64,000 nucleotides of DNA, taken from contig NZ_JASAOI010000026.1 in NCBI RefSeq assembly GCF_029953285.1, positions 62,001 to 126,000 of the forward strand. The letters are read 5' to 3'. How positions within the stretch are numbered: position 1 is the first letter of the stretch; each line of letters begins with the position of its first letter. The notes under the pieces were generated by a model that saw nothing but the letters and a program-made list of their open reading frames with translations, made no database searches and was not told the DNA's origin. The DNA comes from Yinghuangia seranimata (GTDB lineage: Bacteria > Actinomycetota > Actinomycetes > Streptomycetales > Streptomycetaceae). Positions 52,788 through 62,222 of this stretch are shown here, piece after piece. The translations under genes and the position numbers were made by a program.

Positions 52788-54092
52788 GTGCAGAGCTTTT
52801 ACGAGTGGTTGCGCAGGCACCCCGTCGTCGTCGACGTCGCGGGTGCCTGCGCGCTGTTCGTGTTCGGCGGCGTCTACATCCTGAGCGTCGCCGCCACCGA
52901 ACGCGAGGCGGTCGCCTCCGGGTTCATCGCCATGCTGCTGTGCCTGTCGATGGCGCTGCGCCGCGTGCAGCTGCACCTCGCCGCGGTGGGCGTGGTCGTC
53001 GGCGGTCTGGTCCAACTCGCCGCGGGCGTGCTGCCGACGCCGGTCGACCTCGCGATGATCGTCGTGCTGCACACCGCCGCGAAGACCGGCTCGCGCGGGC
53101 TGTCGCGGTTCGGGCTGGCGATGGCGGTGGTCGGTCCCGCGCTGATGACGCTGCGGTTCCCCGCCGAGGAGGGCGGGCCCAAGGAGAACATCCTCGGCTT
53201 CGCGTTCGTGTCCTTCATGCTGATCATCGCCTGGGTGCTGGGCGACTCGATGCGCACCCGCCGCGCGTACTACGCCGAGCTGGAGGACCGCGCCGCGCGG
53301 CTGGAGCGGGAGCGGGAGACGCACGCGCAGATCGCCGCCGCGTCCGAGCGCGCCAGGATCGCGCGCGAGCTGCACGACGTGGTGGCGCACAACGTGTCGG
53401 TCATGGTCGTGCAGGCCGACGGCGCCGCCTACGCGATCGACGCGGCGCCGGACCGGGCCCGGGACGCGCTGGGCACGATCTCGACGACCGGGCGCGAGGC
53501 GCTGGCCGAGATGCGCCGCCTGCTGGGCGTGCTGCGTTCGGAGGCCGAGCAGGGGCCGTACGCGCCGCAGCCGGGCGTGGACCAGCTCGGCGACCTGGTC
53601 GACCGGGTGCGGGACGCGGGCCTGCCGGTCGAACTGCGCATCGAGGGCGTCCCGGTGCCGCTGTCGCAGGGCGTCGCGCTGGCCGCGTACCGGATCGTGC
53701 AGGAGGCGCTGACCAACACCCGCAAACACGCCGGTCCGGCGGCGAACGCGGCGGTCGTGCTCGCGTACGGCGAAGATGGTCTGGCGATGACGATCACCGA
53801 CAACGGCCGCGGCGCGGACGCGCCCGGCGACGGCATGGGCCACGGCCTGGTCGGCATGCGTGAGCGCGTCGCGATGCTCGGCGGCCAGCTCGACACCGGC
53901 CCCGACTCGGGGCCCGAGGCCGGCCTCGGGGGCTGGCGGGTGCGCGCGGTGCTGCCGTACGCCTCCGGCCTCGCCGCGCCGGCGAAGCCCACGGTGCCCG
54001 CCGCTCCGCCCGCCCGGCCCGCCGTGGTCCCGTCCGACCCGGCCCCCGTCTTCCCGATGTTCCCGAACCGCCCCACCGCACAAGGAGCCTGA
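52788..54092 (+). CDS. NarL-type sensor histidine kinase 2
   Basis: 434 residues from GTG 52788 (a GTG 6 bp upstream is possible). I chose 52788 because QSFYEWLRRHPVVVD aligns with the start of kinase 1 and the TAATGT box is correctly spaced. Membrane sensor part (about 15-150), HisKA_3 [21 protein letters not shown] with His at about 197, HATPase (TNTRKHAG, DNGRGADAPGD), and a Pro/Ala C-terminal tail of about 35 residues absent from kinase 1. Followed after 6 bp by the response regulator. Confidence 0.9.
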   Translation: MQSFYEWLRRHPVVVDVAGACALFVFGGVYILSVAATEREAVASGFIAMLLCLSMALRRVQLHLAAVGVVVGGLVQLAAGVLPTPVDLAMIVVLHTAAKTGSRGLSRFGLAMAVVGPALMTLRFPAEEGGPKENILGFAFVSFMLIIAWVLGDSMRTRRAYYAELEDRAARLERERETHAQIAAASERARIARELHDVVAHNVSVMVVQADGAAYAIDAAPDRARDALGTISTTGREALAEMRRLLGVLRSEAEQGPYAPQPGVDQLGDLVDRVRDAGLPVELRIEGVPVPLSQGVALAAYRIVQEALTNTRKHAGPAANAAVVLAYGEDGLAMTITDNGRGADAPGDGMGHGLVGMRERVAMLGGQLDTGPDSGPEAGLGGWRVRAVLPYASGLAAPAKPTVPAAPPARPAVVPSDPAPVFPMFPNRPTAQGA

Positions 54093-54098
54093 CGCCTG

Positions 54099-54794
54099 AT
54101 GACCATCCGGGTGATGCTGGTCGACGACCAGGAGCTGCTGCGTACCGGATTCACGATGGTGCTGCAGGCCCAGCCCGACATGGAGGTCGTCGCGGAGGCC
54201 GGCAACGGCGCCGAGGCGCTCGACAGGATCCAGTCGACGGCGGTGGACGTGGTGCTCATGGACGTCCGCATGCCGCGCATGGACGGCGTCGAGGCGTGCC
54301 GCCGCATCTGCGGCGACGGCCCCGACAGCCTCAAGCTGCCGCCGGGCCGGGAGCGCCCGAAGGTGCTCATGCTGACGACGTTCGACCTCGACGAGTACGC
54401 GTTCTCCGCGATCAAGGCGGGCGCCAGCGGCTTCCTGCTGAAGGACGTCCCGCCGACCGAACTGCTGTCGGGCATCCGCGCGGTGGCGTCCGGTGACGCG
54501 GTCGTCGCGCCGAGCACGACGCGTCGCCTGCTCGACCGGTTCGCGCCGATCCTGCCGAGCGAGGGCGACGCCCGCCCCGAGGCGGTGGACTCGCTGACCG
54601 AGCGCGAGCACGAGGTGCTGCTGCTGGTCGCGCAGGGCCTGTCGAACGCCGAGATCGCCGAGCGGCTCTTCCTGTCCGAGGCGACCGTGAAGACGCACGT
54701 GGGACGCATCCTGATGAAGCTGGGCCTGCGCGACCGCGTGCAGGCCGTGGTGCTCGCGTATGAGACGGGCCTGGTGCGCGCCCGCGGCGCCTGA
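54099..54794 (+). CDS. NarL/FixJ-family response regulator
   Basis: 231 residues. Receiver domain with acidic pair Asp9-Asp10, phosphorylation site Asp55 in VVLMDVRMPRMDG, and Lys in GFLLKDV. C-terminal LuxR helix-turn-helix (LTEREHEVLLLVAQGLSNAEIAERLFLSEATVKTHV). Receives phosphate from one or both upstream kinases. The insertion GDGPDSLKLPPGRERP in the receiver is longer than in typical NarL proteins. Confidence 0.93.
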   Translation: MTIRVMLVDDQELLRTGFTMVLQAQPDMEVVAEAGNGAEALDRIQSTAVDVVLMDVRMPRMDGVEACRRICGDGPDSLKLPPGRERPKVLMLTTFDLDEYAFSAIKAGASGFLLKDVPPTELLSGIRAVASGDAVVAPSTTRRLLDRFAPILPSEGDARPEAVDSLTEREHEVLLLVAQGLSNAEIAERLFLSEATVKTHVGRILMKLGLRDRVQAVVLAYETGLVRARGA

Positions 54795-54811
54795 CCCGGG
54801 CCCGCGGTCGC

Positions 54812-55681
54812 TCAGTCGGTGTAGAAGCCCCCGTCGGGGTGCAGCATCTCGCCGGTGAAGTACGACGACTGCTGGCTGGCCAGGAACAGCGCCGCGTCGG
54901 CGACCTCGCGCGCGGTGCCCATGCGGCCGAGCGGCACGTCGGACAGCAGCCGCTCCTCCAGGTCGGGCAGGCCGCGCACGACGGCGGTCATGTTGGTCTC
55001 GATGAAGCCGGGGCCGATCGCGTTGACCCGGATGCCCGCCGGGCCGAGCACGCGCGCCGCGTACTTGGTGAGCATCCAGACGCCCGCCTTGGACACCGAG
55101 TAGGCGGGCGCGCCCGCCTCGGGGTGCTTGGCGGCGATCGACGCGATGGTGATGATCGAGCCGCGTCGGCCGAGGTCGAGCATGACGCGCGAGGCGGCCT
55201 GGACCGCGAGCAGCGTCCCGGTCAGGTTGACGTCGAGGACCTTCTGCCAGTCGGCGAGCCGCAGTTCGGTGAAGCGGCGCATCGGGTCGGGCTGTTCGCG
55301 GGCGTGCTTGGCGGCGCGCTTCGCGAACGCGGCGGGCTGGTCGCTGCGGTAGTCGGCGGTGGCGATGCCGGCCGCGGTGACGAGGATGTCGATGCCGCCG
55401 AACAGGTCGACCGCGTGCTGCATGACCGTCTCGTTGTCGGTCGGGCTGCTCGCGTCGGCGTGCATGTAGGCGGCACGCCGGCCCTTCTTCTCGACGGCGG
55501 CGATGGTGTCTATCCCGGCCTCGTCGAGGATGTCGGCGACGACGATGTCGGCGCCCTCCTCGGCGAACCGCTCGCAGCACGCACGTCCGATGCCGTTGGC
55601 TCCGCCGGTGACCACCGCGACCTTGCCGGCCAGCATTCCGGCGGCCGGTCCCGCGTCCCGGCGACCCCGCTCCGTGCCCAT
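54812..55681 (-). CDS. short-chain dehydrogenase/reductase
   Basis: 289 residues from ATG 55679-55681, with GGAGGGG 9 nt upstream (an ATG 9 bp earlier abuts the Shine-Dalgarno). TGGANGIGRACCERFAEEG and the catalytic YSVSK (Y-x-x-x-K) are intact, plus GEMLHPDGGFYTD. An insertion of about 25 residues (SDQPAAFAKRAAKHAREQPD) precedes helix alpha-D. Divergent from the cupin and P450 genes and probably part of the same catabolic unit. Confidence 0.9.
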   Translation of the reverse strand: MGTERGRRDAGPAAGMLAGKVAVVTGGANGIGRACCERFAEEGADIVVADILDEAGIDTIAAVEKKGRRAAYMHADASSPTDNETVMQHAVDLFGGIDILVTAAGIATADYRSDQPAAFAKRAAKHAREQPDPMRRFTELRLADWQKVLDVNLTGTLLAVQAASRVMLDLGRRGSIITIASIAAKHPEAGAPAYSVSKAGVWMLTKYAARVLGPAGIRVNAIGPGFIETNMTAVVRGLPDLEERLLSDVPLGRMGTAREVADAALFLASQQSSYFTGEMLHPDGGFYTD

Positions 55682-55838
55682 GAAAAGCATCCCCTCCCGC
55701 TCCGCGCGCGGATCCGCGAGCAGCGGCCCGGTCCCGATCCCCGGCCCTCGCGCGTACCGCCCCATCCTGCCCGGCGGAATCGTGGTGCCAAACCGCACAC
55801 CGCCGGGACCCTCGAAACCGACGCTTGACTGAGGCATG

Positions 55839-55855
55839 CTGTTACACCGTTACAG
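55839..55855. promoter_or_regulatory. imperfect palindrome between SDR and cupin-P450 genes
   Basis: CTGTTAC-ACC-GTTACAG, 6 of 7 arm positions symmetric, also readable as the direct repeat GTTACA-cc-GTTACA. It lies 45 bp from the cupin start and is a candidate operator for the divergent cluster. Confidence 0.5.
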
Positions 55856-55899
55856 ACGTGACGCCGACCCGGATCCATCGCCGCGCAGGAGGCACCGCC

Positions 55900-56364
55900 A
55901 TGACCACCATCTCCGAGGGCCCGGACCTGTCCATCCACATCGGCGCCGACGACCTGCCCTTCGTGGAGATCGGCGGCGGCAACAAGCTCAAGGTCATCTG
56001 CGTCAAGCCGCAGGAGGGCCTGTGGATCGTGGAGAACGTCTTCCAGGCGGGCTTCCAGGCCCCGATCCACCGGCACACCGGCCCGGTCTACGCCTACACG
56101 ACGTCGGGCGCGTGGAAGTACGCCGAGTACGACTACGTGAACCGCGCGGGCTCCTTCCTCTACGAGCCCGCCGGCTCCGTGCACACCCTCACCTGCCTGG
56201 AGCCCGACACCCGCGTGTGGTTCCAGATGTACGGCGCCAACCTCAACCTCGCTGCGGACGGCACCACCATCGAGTCGGTCACCGACGGCCCCGGAACCCT
56301 GCGCGCCTACTACGCGCTCGCCGAGGCGCAGGGCTTCGGCCGTCCGAACGTCCTCGTCGCCTGA
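55900..56364 (+). CDS. cupin-domain protein (2,4'-dihydroxyacetophenone dioxygenase/ChrR-like)
   Basis: 154 residues, with AGGAGG 8 nt before the ATG. The cupin motif 1 HRHTGPVYAYTTSGAWKYAEYD (about 46-67) and motif 2 (PAGSVHTLTC, about 86) provide likely His ligands for an iron or zinc. Small single-cupin family. Stands directly upstream of the P450 gene (31-bp gap) and opposite an SDR. Probably an oxygenase or metal-dependent catabolic enzyme. Substrate unknown. Confidence 0.82.
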   Translation: MTTISEGPDLSIHIGADDLPFVEIGGGNKLKVICVKPQEGLWIVENVFQAGFQAPIHRHTGPVYAYTTSGAWKYAEYDYVNRAGSFLYEPAGSVHTLTCLEPDTRVWFQMYGANLNLAADGTTIESVTDGPGTLRAYYALAEAQGFGRPNVLVA

Positions 56365-56395
56365 GCCGCCGAGTCGCCTGAAAGGCCGCGTACCC

Positions 56396-57628
56396 ATGAC
56401 CGCCGTGATACCCGAGCACTTCGGCACCGACATCTACGCCCCCGACCGCTACCTGTCCGGGGTCCCGCACGAGCTGTTCACCGAACTGCGCCGCACCACC
56501 CCCGTGTTCTGGCAGGAGATGCCCGGTGAGCCCGGCTACTGGGCGATCCTCAAGCACGAGGACTGCGAGTACGTGTCGCAGCACCCCGAGCTGTTCTCCG
56601 CCGCGCAGGGCGGCATCGTCCTGGAGAACCTGGACGAGGACCGGCTGGAGGCGCTGCGCGGGTCGCTGCTGGCGATGGACCCGCCGCAGCACCGCGCGTA
56701 CCGCAAGCCGCTGGTCAAGTCGTTCACCGCCAAGGTGGTCGGCGGCATGGAGGGGCGGATCCGGGAGATCTGCCGGGAGATCTTCGCGACGCTCCCGACC
56801 GACGGGGACATCGAGTTCGTCCACGACGTCACCGGCAGCCTGCCGACCCAGGTCATCGGCGAGCTGATGGGCCTGCCGCGTGAGGACTGGGACTACATCC
56901 ACCGCCTCGCCGAACGGAACACCAGCAGCCAGGACCCGGAGGTCGGCGGCACCGAGGAGGACGGCTACGGCCCCGGCGCGGCCTCGATGGAGATGGCCAA
57001 GTACGCGATCGGCTTCGCCATGAAGCGGCGCGTCGAGGACCCCCGCGAGGACCTGACCACCCTGATCCTGGAGTCCGAGTTCGGCGGCAAGCTGATGTCG
57101 GACGTCGACTTCGGCAAGTTCTTCGTGCAGCTGGTCACCGCCGGCAACGACACCACCAAGACCATGCTGTCGGCCGGCCTGCACGCGCTGCTCACCCACC
57201 CCGAGCAGCTCGCCGCACTGCGCGCGGACCCGGCGCGCATCCCCGGCGCGGTCGAGGAGATCCTGCGCTGGGCCAACCCGCTGCACTACTTCCGGCGCAC
57301 CGCGACGCAGGACGTGGAGCTGCGCGGCGTGACCATCAAGGCCGGCGACAAGGTCGCGATGTACTACACCTCGGCCAACCGCGACGAGGACGTCTTCGAG
57401 GACCCGCAGCGCTTCGACATCACCCGCAAGCCCAACCCGCACCTGTCGTTCGGCTTCGCCGAGCACTTCTGCCTGGGCGTCCACATCGCGCGCCTGGAGG
57501 GCCGGGTCTTCTTCGAGGAGCTGCTCGCGGCCTTCCCCGAGATCACCCTCACCGGCGAGCCCAAGCGCATCCGCTCGAACCTCAACAACGCCCTGGCGGC
57601 ACTGCCGGTACGCCTCACCCGCGCCTGA
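56396..57628 (+). CDS. cytochrome P450 (CYP125/CYP142-like)
   Basis: 410 residues. I-helix AGNDTTKT (about residue 250), E-x-x-R in EEILR, FRRTATQDVELRGVTIKAGDKV, and the heme loop FGFAEHFCLGVHIAR with axial Cys at about residue 359. In that loop Ala replaces the consensus Gly two residues before the His. SANRDEDVFEDPQRFDITR is typical of bacterial CYP125/142-type sterol or alkyl hydroxylases. Needs a ferredoxin partner, none of which is adjacent. Second gene of the cupin-P450 unit. Confidence 0.9.
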   Translation: MTAVIPEHFGTDIYAPDRYLSGVPHELFTELRRTTPVFWQEMPGEPGYWAILKHEDCEYVSQHPELFSAAQGGIVLENLDEDRLEALRGSLLAMDPPQHRAYRKPLVKSFTAKVVGGMEGRIREICREIFATLPTDGDIEFVHDVTGSLPTQVIGELMGLPREDWDYIHRLAERNTSSQDPEVGGTEEDGYGPGAASMEMAKYAIGFAMKRRVEDPREDLTTLILESEFGGKLMSDVDFGKFFVQLVTAGNDTTKTMLSAGLHALLTHPEQLAALRADPARIPGAVEEILRWANPLHYFRRTATQDVELRGVTIKAGDKVAMYYTSANRDEDVFEDPQRFDITRKPNPHLSFGFAEHFCLGVHIARLEGRVFFEELLAAFPEITLTGEPKRIRSNLNNALAALPVRLTRA

Positions 57629-57758
57629 ACCGGGGCCGCCGCCCCGCGGGCGGGCGCGGCTGCCGTCCGCATGATTGGCCTCCCGGACCCCGGGGGACCA
57701 CTGCTAGTCCGATATGCGCGATATCGGGCGGTATGGTCCCCTGGTTCGGGAGGTACTC

Positions 57759-58190
57759 ATGCGCCGGTTCATGGCTCGCGTGGTCCTCAGGTCCGCGCTC
57801 GCGATATCAGCAGTGGGTGTCGTCGCCGCCGCGTCCGCCTTCGACGGCGGGACGGGGCCCCGGCAGGGGGCCGCCCCCGAGCGGCCCGCGGCCGCGCAGT
57901 CCGCGGCGTGGGGGGTCGCCGAGAACGGCCCGGCCGCGGCGCGTCCCGCGTCCTCGTCGTACACCCTCAAGACCGAGAACGGCCCGCGCGCGGCCCTCGC
58001 CGCGCGGCTGGTCACCGCGACGCTGCTGCTCACCGGGCTCGTGCTGACCGCGCTGGGCGCGGTCGGCATGCGCGGGCCCGCGCTGCCCCGGTTCGCGCGG
58101 CGCGGCGCACGGCGGTCCGCTCCCGCCTGCACGCCCGCGTACGTCCCGCGGCCCGGAGGCCACCCGCGCTTCGGCCCGCCCCCCACCTGA
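57759..58190 (+). CDS. small secreted or membrane-anchored hypothetical protein
   Basis: 143 residues from ATG 57759, with GGGAGG 5 nt upstream (an ATG at 57714 would extend it). A signal-anchor helix ([21 protein letters not shown]), an Ala/Pro-rich outside segment, a second helix ([22 protein letters not shown]) and a basic, Pro-rich tail. Two membrane segments with no recognisable domain. Positioned between the P450 gene and the pantothenate operon. Function unknown. Confidence 0.6.
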   Translation: MRRFMARVVLRSALAISAVGVVAAASAFDGGTGPRQGAAPERPAAAQSAAWGVAENGPAAARPASSSYTLKTENGPRAALAARLVTATLLLTGLVLTALGAVGMRGPALPRFARRGARRSAPACTPAYVPRPGGHPRFGPPPT

Positions 58191-58250
58191 GTACGCTGAT
58201 CAGGCCAGTACTCGTCCGGTACCCACCGCGGACTGGAACGGAAGGCCATC

Positions 58251-59192
58251 GTGAACGACAACGACCCCCTCGCCGTACCCCAGCGGCGGCCCCGCCCCGC
58301 GGATCCCGCGGACCGACCCGCCCGCCTCGCGGTCGGCGTCGTCGGAGCGGGCCGCGTCGGCGCGCCGCTCGCCGCCGCCCTCGCCCTCGCCGGGCACCAC
58401 GTCGTCGCGGCGTCCGGCGTCTCGGACGCCTCGCGCCGCCGCGCCGAGGAGCTGCTCCCCGGCGTCCCCCTCACCACCCCGCAGGACGTGCTCGCGCGCG
58501 CCGACCTCGCCCTGCTGACCGTTCCCGACGACGCCCTGGAGGGCCTCGTCGCGGGCCTGGCCGCCACCGGCGCGCTCAAGCCCGGGCAGCTCCTCGTGCA
58601 CACCTCCGGGCGGTTCGGCGTCTCCGTGCTGGGCGAGGCCGCCCGCGCCGGGGCCCTGCCGCTCGCGCTGCACCCGGTGATGACCTTCACCGGCACCTCC
58701 GTCGACGTGCAGCGCCTGGTCGGCTGCTCGTTCGGCGTCACCGCCCCCGACGTGCTGCGCCCGGTCGCCGAGGCGCTCGTCGTCGAGATGGGCGGCGAAC
58801 CCGAGTGGATCGACGAGAGCGCCCGCCCGCTGTACCACGTGGCCCTCGCCAACGGCGCGAACCACCTGGTCACGCTGGTCGCCCAGTCCCGCGACCTGCT
58901 CGCCGCGGCCGGCGTGCGCGCCCCCGACCGGATGCTCGGCCCGCTGCTCGGCGCCGCGCTCGACAACGCGCTGCGCTCCGGCGACCTCGCGCTGACCGGC
59001 CCGGTCGCGCGCGGCGACGCCGGCACCGTCGCGGCGCACGTCGCCGAACTGCGCCGGGTCGCGCCCGACGCGCTCGCGGCGTACATCGCGATGGCCCGGC
59101 TGACCGCCGATCGCGCGATGAACGCCGGACTGCTCAAGGCCGAGGCCGCCGAGGCGCTGCTCGACGTCCTCGCGGAAGGAGGCCGGGCATGA
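58251..59192 (+). CDS. DUF2520 / Rossmann-fold dehydrogenase, candidate ketopantoate reductase
   Basis: 313 residues, GTG start. N-terminal Rossmann fold [22 protein letters not shown] (about 28-49), then the DUF2520 domain ([36 protein letters not shown]). First gene of a five-gene coupled operon: it overlaps panC by ATGA. panE is not seen in the window, and a dehydrogenase fused to the start of the panC-panD operon would fit ketopantoate reduction. That function is inferred only from context. Confidence 0.85.
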   Translation: MNDNDPLAVPQRRPRPADPADRPARLAVGVVGAGRVGAPLAAALALAGHHVVAASGVSDASRRRAEELLPGVPLTTPQDVLARADLALLTVPDDALEGLVAGLAATGALKPGQLLVHTSGRFGVSVLGEAARAGALPLALHPVMTFTGTSVDVQRLVGCSFGVTAPDVLRPVAEALVVEMGGEPEWIDESARPLYHVALANGANHLVTLVAQSRDLLAAAGVRAPDRMLGPLLGAALDNALRSGDLALTGPVARGDAGTVAAHVAELRRVAPDALAAYIAMARLTADRAMNAGLLKAEAAEALLDVLAEGGRA

Positions 59193-60055
59193 GCCGGCTG
59201 GTCCGTACCGCGGCCGAACTCCACGCCGCCACCGACAAGGGACGGCGCGCCGTCGTGATGACGATGGGCGCGCTCCACGAGGGCCACGCCACGCTCATCC
59301 GGACCGCGCGCGAACACGCGGGCCCCGACGGCTCCGTCGCCGTGACGGTGTTCGTCAACCCGCTCCAGTTCGGCGCCGGCGAGGACCTCGACCGCTACCC
59401 GCGCACCCTCGACGCCGACCTGATCGTCTGTCAGGAGGCGGGCGCCGACGTGGTGTTCGCCCCGTCGGTCGACGAGGTCTACCCCGGCGGCGCGCCCCAG
59501 GTGCGGCTGTCGGCCGGACCGATGGGCGACGTGCTCGAAGGAGCCGTGCGGCCCGGTCACTTCGACGGCGTGCTCACCGTCGTCGCGAAGCTGCTCCACC
59601 TGACCCGGCCGGACGTCGCGCTGTTCGGGCAGAAGGACGCGCAGCAACTCGCGCTCATCCAGCGGATGGTCGCCGACCTGAACTTCCCCGTCGAGATCGC
59701 GCCCGTGCCGACCGTGCGCGAAACCGACGGCCTCGCGCTGTCCAGCCGCAACCGCTACCTCGGCGAGGCCGACCGCGGCACCGCGCTCGCGCTCAGCCGC
59801 GCGCTGCGGGCCGGCGAGGCCGCGCTGGACGGCGGGCCCGACGCGGTGCGCGCCGCCGCGTCCGCCGTCCTCGCCGGGGCGGCCGGCGCCACACCGCCGC
59901 TCGAACTCGACTACCTCGCGCTGGTGGACCCCGCGACGTTCGCGGAGGTCCCCGCCGAGCACACCGGCACGGCCGTCCTCGCCGTCGCCGCCCGGGTCGG
60001 TACGACCCGTCTGATCGACAACGTCCCCTTGGTCATCGCAGGAGCACGGTCATGA
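59189..60055 (+). CDS. panC: pantothenate synthetase
   Basis: 288 residues, ATG overlapping the DUF2520 stop. Signatures: [18 protein letters not shown] (HIGH-like), [49 protein letters not shown] and [10 protein letters not shown] (KMSKS-like SSRN). Ligates pantoate and beta-alanine with ATP. Overlaps panD by ATGA. Confidence 0.95.
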   Translation: MSRLVRTAAELHAATDKGRRAVVMTMGALHEGHATLIRTAREHAGPDGSVAVTVFVNPLQFGAGEDLDRYPRTLDADLIVCQEAGADVVFAPSVDEVYPGGAPQVRLSAGPMGDVLEGAVRPGHFDGVLTVVAKLLHLTRPDVALFGQKDAQQLALIQRMVADLNFPVEIAPVPTVRETDGLALSSRNRYLGEADRGTALALSRALRAGEAALDGGPDAVRAAASAVLAGAAGATPPLELDYLALVDPATFAEVPAEHTGTAVLAVAARVGTTRLIDNVPLVIAGARS

Positions 60056-60576
60056 TGCGCACGATGTTCAAGTCCAAGATCCACCGGGCCACCGTGACCC
60101 AGGCCGACCTGCACTACGTCGGCTCGGTCACGATCGACGAGGACCTCCTCGACGCGGCCGACCTGCTGCCGGGCGAGCTCGTGCACATCGTCGACATCGA
60201 CAACGGCGCCCGCCTGGAGACCTACACGATCGCCGGGCCGCGCGGCACCGGCATCATCGGCATCAACGGCGCCGCCGCGCGCCTGGTGCACCCCGGCGAC
60301 CTCGTCATCGTCATCGCGTACGCGCAGGTCACCGACGAGGAGGCGCGCGACATGAAGCCGCGCGTCGTGTTCGTCGACGGCGACAACCGCATCACCGGCA
60401 CCGGCCACGACCCCGCCGAGGTACCCGCGGGCAGCGAACTGCGGCGCGGCGACGTGCCCGAGCCGCGCGCGGCCAAGGCGCTCAACGCCAAGCAGATGAA
60501 GGCGGCGAAGAAGGCCGCCAAGGCGGCCAAGACCGGGAAGACCGCCGCGACCGACACCGACACGGCCGGCCGATGA
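60052..60576 (+). CDS. panD: aspartate 1-decarboxylase with extended basic C-terminus
   Basis: 174 residues. The autocleavage site Gly-Ser is in [23 protein letters not shown], which forms the pyruvoyl group. [19 protein letters not shown] and VDGDNRIT are typical. Produces beta-alanine for PanC. The last about 40 residues ([17 protein letters not shown]) are a Lys/Ala tail not found in short PanD enzymes. Overlaps nadB by ATGA. Confidence 0.94.
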   Translation: MMRTMFKSKIHRATVTQADLHYVGSVTIDEDLLDAADLLPGELVHIVDIDNGARLETYTIAGPRGTGIIGINGAAARLVHPGDLVIVIAYAQVTDEEARDMKPRVVFVDGDNRITGTGHDPAEVPAGSELRRGDVPEPRAAKALNAKQMKAAKKAAKAAKTGKTAATDTDTAGR

Positions 60577-62222
60577 GCGCCGCGGCCCCGGCGTACCCCG
60601 CCCGGCTCACCGCGGCCGAGCCGGGCTGGGCGACGTACGCCGACGTCATCGTCATCGGGTCCGGCGTCGCCGGCCTCACCGCCGCGCTGCGGGCCCGCGC
60701 GGTGGGCAGCGTCCTGGTGGTCACCAAGGCGGTGCTCGACGAGGGCTCGACGCGCTGGGCGCAGGGCGGGATCGCCGCCGCGCTCGGCGAGGGCGACACC
60801 CCCGAACAGCACATGCAGGACACGCTGGTGGCGGGCGCCGGGCTGTGCGACGAGGAGGCCGTGCGCGTCCTCGTCACCGAAGGTCCGGGAGCCGTGCGCC
60901 GGCTCATGGCGGTCGGCGCCGAGTTCGACCGGGACGCGGACGGCAGCATCATGCTCACCCGCGAGGGCGGGCACCTGCGCAACCGCATCGCCCACGCCGG
61001 CGGCGACGCGACCGGGGCGGAGATATCGCGGGCCCTCGTGCAGGCGGTCCACGAAGCCGGCATCGAGGTCATCGAGCACGCCCTCGTGCTCGACCTGCTG
61101 CGCGACGACGAGGGCCGGGCCTGCGGCGTCACGCTGCACGTCATGGGCGAGGGCGCGCGCGACGGTGTCGGCGCCGTGCACGGGCGCGCTGTCGTCCTCG
61201 CCGCGGGCGGCATGGGCCAGGTCTTCTCCTCGACCACCAACCCGCACGTCTCGACGGGCGACGGCGTCGCGCTCGCGCTGCGCGCCGGAGCCGAGGTCGC
61301 CGACCTGGAGTTCGTGCAGTTCCACCCGACGGTGCTGTGGGTCGGCCCGGGCGCGGAGGGCCAGCAGCCGCTGGTGTCCGAGGCCGTGCGCGGCGAGGGC
61401 GCGCACCTCGTGGACGCCGACGGCGTACGGTTCATGACGGGCCGTCACCCGCTGGGCGAGCTCGCGCCGCGCGACATCGTCGCCAAGGGCATCATGAGCC
61501 GGATCGCCGAGACCGGCGCCGAGCACATGTACCTCGACGCCCGGCACTTCGGCGCCGAGATGTGGGCCGAGCGCTTCCCGACCATCCTCGCCTCGTGCCG
61601 CGCGCACGGCATCGATCCCGTGCACGACCTCATCCCGGTCGCGCCCGCCGCGCACTACGCGAGCGGCGGCGTGCGCACCGACCTGCACGGCCGCACCTCG
61701 GTGCCCGGCCTGTACGCGTGCGGCGAGGTGGCGTGCACCGGCGTGCAGGGCGCCAACCGGCTCGCGTCCAACTCACTGCTCGAGGGCCTGGTCTTCGCCG
61801 AGCGCATCGCCGAGGACCTCGCCCGCGACCTGCCGCCGCGCCGCGAACCGGCGCGCCCCGCCGGGCCGTCCGGGCTCCTCGACGCGGGGATCCGGCTTCC
61901 GCTGCAGCGCGCGATGACCGCGGGCGCGGGCGTCCTGCGCAGCCGCGACAGCCTCGCCGAGACCACGCGGGTGCTCGCCGAACTCGGCACCCGGGCCGGG
62001 ACCGACCCGTGCACCGAGACGTGGGAGGCCACCAACCTGCACACCGTCGCGAGCGCGCTCGCCGCGGCGGCGTACGACCGCGAGGAGACCCGCGGCTGCC
62101 ACTGGCGCGAGGACTTCCCCGACGCCGACGACAAGGACTGGCGCGGCCACCTGGTGACCACCATGGCCGCCGGCCGCCTGGACCTGGCCTACCAGCCGTA
62201 CGAGCCCAAGGAGACGCCGTGA
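60573..62222 (+). CDS. nadB: L-aspartate oxidase
   Basis: 549 residues. FAD-binding [35 protein letters not shown], active-site region [46 protein letters not shown]. Converts aspartate to iminoaspartate for NAD synthesis. nadA is not in the window. Coupled to panD upstream and nadC downstream (GTGA). Confidence 0.94.
   Translation: MSAAAPAYPARLTAAEPGWATYADVIVIGSGVAGLTAALRARAVGSVLVVTKAVLDEGSTRWAQGGIAAALGEGDTPEQHMQDTLVAGAGLCDEEAVRVLVTEGPGAVRRLMAVGAEFDRDADGSIMLTREGGHLRNRIAHAGGDATGAEISRALVQAVHEAGIEVIEHALVLDLLRDDEGRACGVTLHVMGEGARDGVGAVHGRAVVLAAGGMGQVFSSTTNPHVSTGDGVALALRAGAEVADLEFVQFHPTVLWVGPGAEGQQPLVSEAVRGEGAHLVDADGVRFMTGRHPLGELAPRDIVAKGIMSRIAETGAEHMYLDARHFGAEMWAERFPTILASCRAHGIDPVHDLIPVAPAAHYASGGVRTDLHGRTSVPGLYACGEVACTGVQGANRLASNSLLEGLVFAERIAEDLARDLPPRREPARPAGPSGLLDAGIRLPLQRAMTAGAGVLRSRDSLAETTRVLAELGTRAGTDPCTETWEATNLHTVASALAAAAYDREETRGCHWREDFPDADDKDWRGHLVTTMAAGRLDLAYQPYEPKETP

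Noticed and set aside
52740-55580. 946-codon minus-strand frame across the kinases, regulator and SDR
   Set aside because: Arg/Pro-rich shadow without homology, and real genes occupy the region.
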